A stretch of 64,000 nt of DNA. It comes from Dechloromonas denitrificans. GTDB lineage: Bacteria > Pseudomonadota > Gammaproteobacteria > Burkholderiales > Rhodocyclaceae. The translations under genes and the position numbers were made by a program. Positions 59,672 to 64,000 of this stretch are shown here, piece by piece (the stretch's first letter is position 1; every line of letters starts with the position of its first letter). The stretch lies in contig NZ_LODL01000019.1 in assembly GCF_001551835.1 (NCBI RefSeq), positions 361,859 to 425,858 on the forward strand, written 5' to 3'. The notes under the pieces were generated by a model, which was not told where the DNA came from, did no database searches, and saw only the letters and a program-made list of their open reading frames with translations.

Positions 59672-61513
59672 ATGGAAGAATTCATCGGCAAACTCTGGCA
59701 CAACTGGGTCACCAAGGCCGCCGCCGGCCATTACCCGGAAGCCGCGGTCAAACTGGGCGAGGTCGAAAAGACGGCCGGCATCCTGTTTCGCGCCTTCGGC
59801 GGTGACCCCGGCCTGAAAGTCGCCGCCGCCACTTCGGAAGAACATGGCGCCCGTCGGCGCTGGCTGCAGCGGGTGGCTGGCAGCAACGAGAAGGTGGCCC
59901 AGGCCCGGCGCGATGCCGAAACCCTGCGCCTGCCGCCGGAAATTGCCGCTTTTCCCGACAAGTCGCTGAACCGCGACCTTTACCTGTGGCTGGCCGCGCT
60001 CGCCGCCAGCGACGTTGCGCCGGAGCAGCCGTGGTTCATCCGCAACCAGCGCGCCACGCTGGCCGCGCTGCACAACTACCCCGGCCTGCGCCCACGCTAT
60101 GAACGACTGGTTGCCGCCCATCTCGCCGCCCGCATCGCCGCCAGCCAGTTGCAGCCCGATGAAGCCGCCCAGGAAAACGCACTGCGCCAGGCCATGCAGC
60201 AACCCGGCACGGTGGACGGCCTGCCGCCGCTCACTTCCGTCAAGTCGCGCCCGCCGCAGCCGGTACTGCTCTGGCTGATCGCCAGCGAAATGCGCGCCGC
60301 CGGCAAAGTGGCCGACCCGAATGGCGAAGTACCGCCAGAAGGCAGCGGCAGCAATGCCGAGCCGGAAAAGCAGGCGCACAAGGCCGAACAGGTCGAAACG
60401 CCGGACAACAAGGCGCCGGTGCTCGCCATGTTCCGCGCTGAAAGCCTGCCGACCTGGGCCGAATACGTCCGCGTCAACCGCGCCTACGATGACGACGAAA
60501 ACCCCAACGCCAAGGACGCGGCCAAGGATCTCGACAAGCTGTCGCTGACCCGCGACGGCGAGACCGCCGTCTCCCGCGTCAAGTTCGACCTCGACCTGCC
60601 CTCGGCCGCCGAGGACGACACGCCGGTCGGCCCCGGCATTGCGCTGCCGGAATGGGATTACCGTAAGGCACAGATGCTGGAAGCGCACTGCCACCTGCAG
60701 CCGATGATCGCCCAGGATGCAGGCCATGCCGCGCTGCCGCCGGAACTGGCCGCCACCGCCCGCAAACTGCGCGGCCAGTTCGCCGCCCTCGCCCCGCAAC
60801 GGCGCTGGCTGAAGGCGCAGCCGGATGGCCCCGAACTCGATGTTGATGCCTGCGTCCGCAACCATGCCGACCGCAGCTCCGGCCACACCCCGGAAGGCGG
60901 CGGCTATCTGTCGCAGGAACGTTGCGAACGCGATCTCGCCTGCCTGTTGCTGGCCGACCTCTCGATGTCCACCGATGCCTGGATTTCCGACAGCCACCGC
61001 ATCGTCGATGTCATCCGCGATTCGCTGCTGCTTTTTTCCGAGGCGCTATCGACCACCGGCGACCGTTTCGGCATCTACGGCTTTTCATCACTGCGCCGGC
61101 AGAATGTCCGCTTTCATCTGCTCAAGGATTTCAACGGCCGTTACGACGCCGCCGCCCGCGCCCGCATCCTCGCCATCAAGCCCGGCTTCTATACGCGGAT
61201 GGGCGCTGCGTTGCGCCAGGCGTCAAGCATCCTCTACGAACAGCCGGCAGCCCGCCGACTGCTGCTGATCATCACCGACGGCAAACCGAACGACCTCGAC
61301 CTCTATGACTCCCGCTACGGCATCGAGGACACCCGGATGGCGGTGCATGAAGCGCGGCGCATGGGGCTGACGCCGTTCTGCGTCACCATCGACCGCGAAG
61401 CCGGTGCCTACCTGCCCTACCTGTTCGGGCCGGCCGGCTTTTGCGTCATCCGCAAACCGGAAGAACTACCGCGCCGCCTGCCTCTGCTCTACGCCCAACT
61501 GACGCGGGATTAG
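59672..61513 (+). CDS. norD: NorD, VWA-domain NO reductase activation protein
   Basis: 613 residues. A helical N-terminal part (EEFIGKLWHNWVTKAAAGHY onward), an acidic middle, and a C-terminal von Willebrand A domain with the MIDAS DLSMSTDAW (from D429) and LLIITDGKPNDLDLYD. Partner of NorQ. It starts 3 bp after the Fe-S gene. 105 bp separate it from the regulator. Confidence 0.94.
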   Translation: MEEFIGKLWHNWVTKAAAGHYPEAAVKLGEVEKTAGILFRAFGGDPGLKVAAATSEEHGARRRWLQRVAGSNEKVAQARRDAETLRLPPEIAAFPDKSLNRDLYLWLAALAASDVAPEQPWFIRNQRATLAALHNYPGLRPRYERLVAAHLAARIAASQLQPDEAAQENALRQAMQQPGTVDGLPPLTSVKSRPPQPVLLWLIASEMRAAGKVADPNGEVPPEGSGSNAEPEKQAHKAEQVETPDNKAPVLAMFRAESLPTWAEYVRVNRAYDDDENPNAKDAAKDLDKLSLTRDGETAVSRVKFDLDLPSAAEDDTPVGPGIALPEWDYRKAQMLEAHCHLQPMIAQDAGHAALPPELAATARKLRGQFAALAPQRRWLKAQPDGPELDVDACVRNHADRSSGHTPEGGGYLSQERCERDLACLLLADLSMSTDAWISDSHRIVDVIRDSLLLFSEALSTTGDRFGIYGFSSLRRQNVRFHLLKDFNGRYDAAARARILAIKPGFYTRMGAALRQASSILYEQPAARRLLLIITDGKPNDLDLYDSRYGIEDTRMAVHEARRMGLTPFCVTIDREAGAYLPYLFGPAGFCVIRKPEELPRRLPLLYAQLTRD

Positions 61514-61618
61514 CGGCCCTACCAGCCCGTCTCGGCATCCATGCCTTAGTCCTAAAGTAGTATTGCCTGAGAACTATGGGGATGACACCATCGGCCGGTC
61601 TCAATAAGCCTAGCGATC

Positions 61619-62314
61619 ATGCACGCCAATCACCCGATCAACATCGAAGCCCTGCTTACTCACGTCCCGCTTTTTAACGGACTGGCCGGTGAGGAAATTG
61701 CGCGCATCGCCCGCTCGACCCGTGAAATCCACGCCAGCAAGGGCGACATCCTGTTCCACAAGGGCGACCCCTGCAACGGCTTCCACCTGCTGGTGTACGG
61801 CCAGATCAAGCTGGCCTTCACGTCGCCGCAGGGCAGCGAAAAAGTGGTCGAAATCCTGACCCAGGGCCAGAGTTTCGGCGAAGCCATCATGTTCATGGAA
61901 AAGCCCTACATTGTCTTTGCCCAGGCGCTGACCGATTCGCTGCTGCTCCACGTTTCCAAGGCTGCGGTTTTCGAGGAACTGCAGCGCGACCACAACCTGT
62001 GCCGCAAGATGCTGGCCGGCATGGCGATGCGCCTGCACCAACTGATGAACGATGTCGAATCCTACTCGCTGCACTCCGGCAAGCAGCGCATCATCGGCTA
62101 CCTGCTGCGCGAACTGCCCGAAGCCGACCTGAACGGCGTCAATGTCGCGATCACGCTGCCGACCAACAAAGGCGTCATCGCCTCCCGCCTCAACCTGACC
62201 CAGGAACACTTCTCGCGCATCCTGCACGAACTGACCGAGCTCGGCCTGATCGTCGTCGAAGGACGCAAGATCCATATCCCGAGCGTCGCCAACCTGCGCA
62301 AGCACGAGGGCTGA
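61619..62314 (+). CDS. Crp/Fnr-family regulator, Dnr-like
   Basis: 231 residues. The N-terminal cNMP-like sensor fold (LFHKGDPCNGFHLLVYGQIK, GQSFGEAIMFME) has no Fnr-type N-terminal Cys cluster, so it is not an oxygen-labile Fe-S Fnr. The C-terminal HTH shows LTQEHFSRILHEL, with the Glu-x2-Ser-Arg that reads TTGAT-type boxes. Dnr proteins sense NO through heme. It probably regulates norCB and norEFQD. Confidence 0.9.
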   Translation: MHANHPINIEALLTHVPLFNGLAGEEIARIARSTREIHASKGDILFHKGDPCNGFHLLVYGQIKLAFTSPQGSEKVVEILTQGQSFGEAIMFMEKPYIVFAQALTDSLLLHVSKAAVFEELQRDHNLCRKMLAGMAMRLHQLMNDVESYSLHSGKQRIIGYLLRELPEADLNGVNVAITLPTNKGVIASRLNLTQEHFSRILHELTELGLIVVEGRKIHIPSVANLRKHEG

Positions 62315-62358
62315 AACGCGAACGGATAGCGGCCGGCGGCGGCGGTTCTCCGAACAAT

Positions 62359-62389
62359 AAAAAAGGGGCGATGAAAATCGCCCCTTTTT
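62359..62389. terminator. Bidirectional terminator between the regulator and the RTX gene
   Basis: AAAAGGGGCGAT (62361-62372), loop GAAA, ATCGCCCCTTTTT (62377-62389). A-rich on the left and T-rich on the right, so it can stop both convergent genes. Confidence 0.93.
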
Positions 62390-62407
62390 GCTGGTTGACC
62401 GCAGGAA

Positions 62408-64000
62408 TCAGTCGGTCAGCAACTTGCCGTTGTTCAGCAGGTTCTGGATGACCGTCTGATCGGTGGTGTTCCCCCCCACCAGATCGACACCATTCAGGAC
62501 AATCTGCTGCACATCGTTGCTGGCGACGTTGTTCAGCGGCGCACCAACCGTATTGTTGTTGGAGAAAGCGCCGGTGGCGCTGACATAGATCGTCGTATTG
62601 CCACCGGAATACTGGAAGTGCAGGTAGTTATCCAATGCACTGGCCGTCGTCGCCGAATTGACCAGCAGGTCGCGCAGATCGAGGATGTCGCCGCCCGAAC
62701 TGGCGCTCGCGGTGTCGAAGTTGTTGATGGTATCGACCGCCGGCGTCGTGGTCGTTCCGGCATCCGCAAAACTCCAGGCAAAGACGTCGGAAACGCCATC
62801 CGTGCTGCCGGCAACGCCGCCCGTCATGGTGTCGTTACCGGCACCACCGATCAGCGTGTCGGCCCCGGCACCACCGACCAGCGTGTCGCCGTCAGCGCCG
62901 CCACTCAGCTTGTCGTTACCGTTGCCGCCATTCAGCGTATCGGTTCCGGCCCCGCCGGACAGCCAGTCATTGCCGTCACCGCCGTTAAGGGTGTCGTTAC
63001 CGGCCAGACCGCTGATGATGTCATCGTCGGCGGAACCGGTCAGCGCAGTGTTATTGGCACTGGTCCCGGTCAGCGATGACGAGCCGCTGTCGCGCGTGAT
63101 GGTCAGGTCCAGATGACCGTGGGTCGCATCGATCACGCTGGCATCGCCATCCTTGTCGGTCAGCGCGAAGGAGATGTTTTCGGTCAGCGTGGTGACGTTT
63201 ACCGGCGGGGTGTAGTAGTACTCGCCGGTATCCAGATCGATCACCAGCAAGCCGCCCTGCTCGGTCGTCACGGTCAGCACATGAGTCGTCGAATCGAAGC
63301 TCGCCGTGCTGCCGCCCGTGCCGGTGGCCGATACCGTAGCCGCCGAACCATTCCAGGAGAAGGTGCGAACATCACCGGTCGGTCCAACCGCAACGCTGGA
63401 GACAAAACCGCCATCGGCACCGACCTGGCCGGGTGTCGCGCCAGTCAGCAGGTTACCGCTGGCGGCCGGCGCCACGGTCTTCTGCAACTCGGTGGAGAGA
63501 TTGGCGACGTTCGGCACCATGATGGCGCTCATCTCGCTGCCGGCCACGCCGTCGTAGGCGATCGGTTCCAGGTAAGTCCGATCAGTCGCGCTCAGACCGT
63601 CGCCAATCCCCAGGGCAAAGGACTTGATGTCATTGTTGGTCAGGAAGGTCTCCCACAACAACTCTTCCGAGGCCTGGATACCCGCATCAGCACCGCCGCT
63701 GGTGCCATTGGCATTATTGGCCAGGGTGCCGACCGTACCATCGTTCTCGTTGGGCTGGCCGTCGGAAATGAAGTAAGCCAGGTTCTGCAAGCTGCCTCCG
63801 GCCGGTGCTGTCAGGATCTTGCCGGCGCTATCCCATGCATCGATCGCCTGGGCCAGTGCGGCATCGTAATTCGTGCTTCCCGATGCACCAATGTTGGTCA
63901 GCAATGCCAGGGCATCGGCCGCCGTCATCCAGGCACTGGAGCGGTCTGTAGCCGTCGTCGAGAAAGTTACCAACTTGACGGCAACGTCACCGAAGCCGTC
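62408..64000 (-). CDS. VWA/RTX type I-secreted protein (N-terminal part outside window)
   Basis: The frame is open through 64000, so the gene continues upstream of the visible region. Visible: the end of a VWA domain (TNYDAALAQAIDAWD, YFISDGQPNEN), then beta-rich linkers, and glycine-rich RTX nonapeptide repeats of the GGxGxDxL type (about 62820-63045). The C-terminal region ends in DILDLRDLL and NTTIYVSATG, the type I secretion C-terminal target domain. Likely a large adhesin. The secretion genes are not in the window. Confidence 0.9.
   Translation of the reverse strand, partial: DGFGDVAVKLVTFSTTATDRSSAWMTAADALALLTNIGASGSTNYDAALAQAIDAWDSAGKILTAPAGGSLQNLAYFISDGQPNENDGTVGTLANNANGTSGGADAGIQASEELLWETFLTNNDIKSFALGIGDGLSATDRTYLEPIAYDGVAGSEMSAIMVPNVANLSTELQKTVAPAASGNLLTGATPGQVGADGGFVSSVAVGPTGDVRTFSWNGSAATVSATGTGGSTASFDSTTHVLTVTTEQGGLLVIDLDTGEYYYTPPVNVTTLTENISFALTDKDGDASVIDATHGHLDLTITRDSGSSSLTGTSANNTALTGSADDDIISGLAGNDTLNGGDGNDWLSGGAGTDTLNGGNGNDKLSGGADGDTLVGGAGADTLIGGAGNDTMTGGVAGSTDGVSDVFAWSFADAGTTTTPAVDTINNFDTASASSGGDILDLRDLLVNSATTASALDNYLHFQYSGGNTTIYVSATGAFSNNNTVGAPLNNVASNDVQQIVLNGVDLVGGNTTDQTVIQNLLNNGKLLTD
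62815..63045 (-). repeat. RTX nonapeptide repeats
   Basis: About eight glycine/aspartate-rich repeats (GLAGNDTLNGGDGNDWLSGG and similar) that bind Ca2+ in secreted RTX proteins. The DNA repeats are imperfect 27-bp units within the coding frame. Confidence 0.9.

Noticed and set aside
62815..63045. CRISPR-like repeat array
   Set aside because: The repeats are in-frame RTX nonapeptide codons with 27-bp periodicity and no unique spacers.

Overview
The window is GC-rich, densely coded chromosomal DNA with no IS element, phage gene, CRISPR array, tRNA or rRNA that I could see. The gene content points to a denitrifying betaproteobacterium of the Rhodocyclales, most likely near Dechloromonas/Azonexaceae. 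That placement is an inference from style and content (cNor-type norCB with norEFQD, betaproteobacterial-type hda, endonuclease-type mutL without mutH, many signalling genes), not from a search. No stretch longer than 300 bases lacks a gene. The longest gaps are 34808-35061 and 37885-38146.

Layout. 1-4040: the 3' end of an EF-hand-like protein, a chemotaxis receptor with a c-type heme motif, and a Ser/Thr kinase fused to a cyclic-nucleotide domain. 4134-8050: grpE-dnaK-dnaJ behind a near-perfect sigma-32 promoter. 8098-10672: an RstAB-like two-component system followed by two tiny coupled genes. 10724-12252: small conserved proteins (YkgJ-like, VF530-like and others). 12269-15886: an ECF sigma factor and a divergent zinc-finger protein, then a four-gene RiPP-type metal operon (Cys-rich precursor, DUF692 MNIO, DUF2063, DoxX) of the gig/hvf/bufferin kind. 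15930-20838: mscS-like, rsmB-like, DUF3108, purN and a lipoprotein. 20838-30799: dedA, mutL, a CPA2 antiporter, Usp, miaA, an orphan response regulator, rlpA and purM. 30932-34179: CreBC-like two-component system and a diguanylate cyclase. 34199-39753: AcpH-like, flavodoxin-like, tyrS, rlmA-like and hflX. 39864-43942: creD behind tandem TTCAC repeats, a GH3 enzyme, hda and a HAD phosphatase. 43945-49869: a cyclic-nucleotide-gated MscS-type channel, pcnB, folK, DUF486 and panBCD. 49970-53061: a hypothetical protein, a NYN-domain protein and a rhomboid protease. 53144-62314: the nitric oxide reductase region, norCB, then norE-norF-norQ, two membrane genes, norD and a Crp/Fnr (Dnr-like) regulator, with a J-domain gene and a yihY gene in between. 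62408-64000: the C-terminal part of a VWA/RTX type I-secreted protein, cut by the window edge.

How it works together. NorCB reduces NO. NorQ and NorD are its AAA+/VWA maturation pair, NorE/NorF are accessory membrane subunits, and the Crp/Fnr regulator at the end of the cluster is a natural controller: both nor promoters show the same TTAGS-N4-ATCAA box at the same distance from a -10 hexamer. The buf/gig-like operon is expected to make a periplasmic, post-translationally modified metal-binding peptide. The CreBC genes and the distant creD are linked by matches to the published cre tag.
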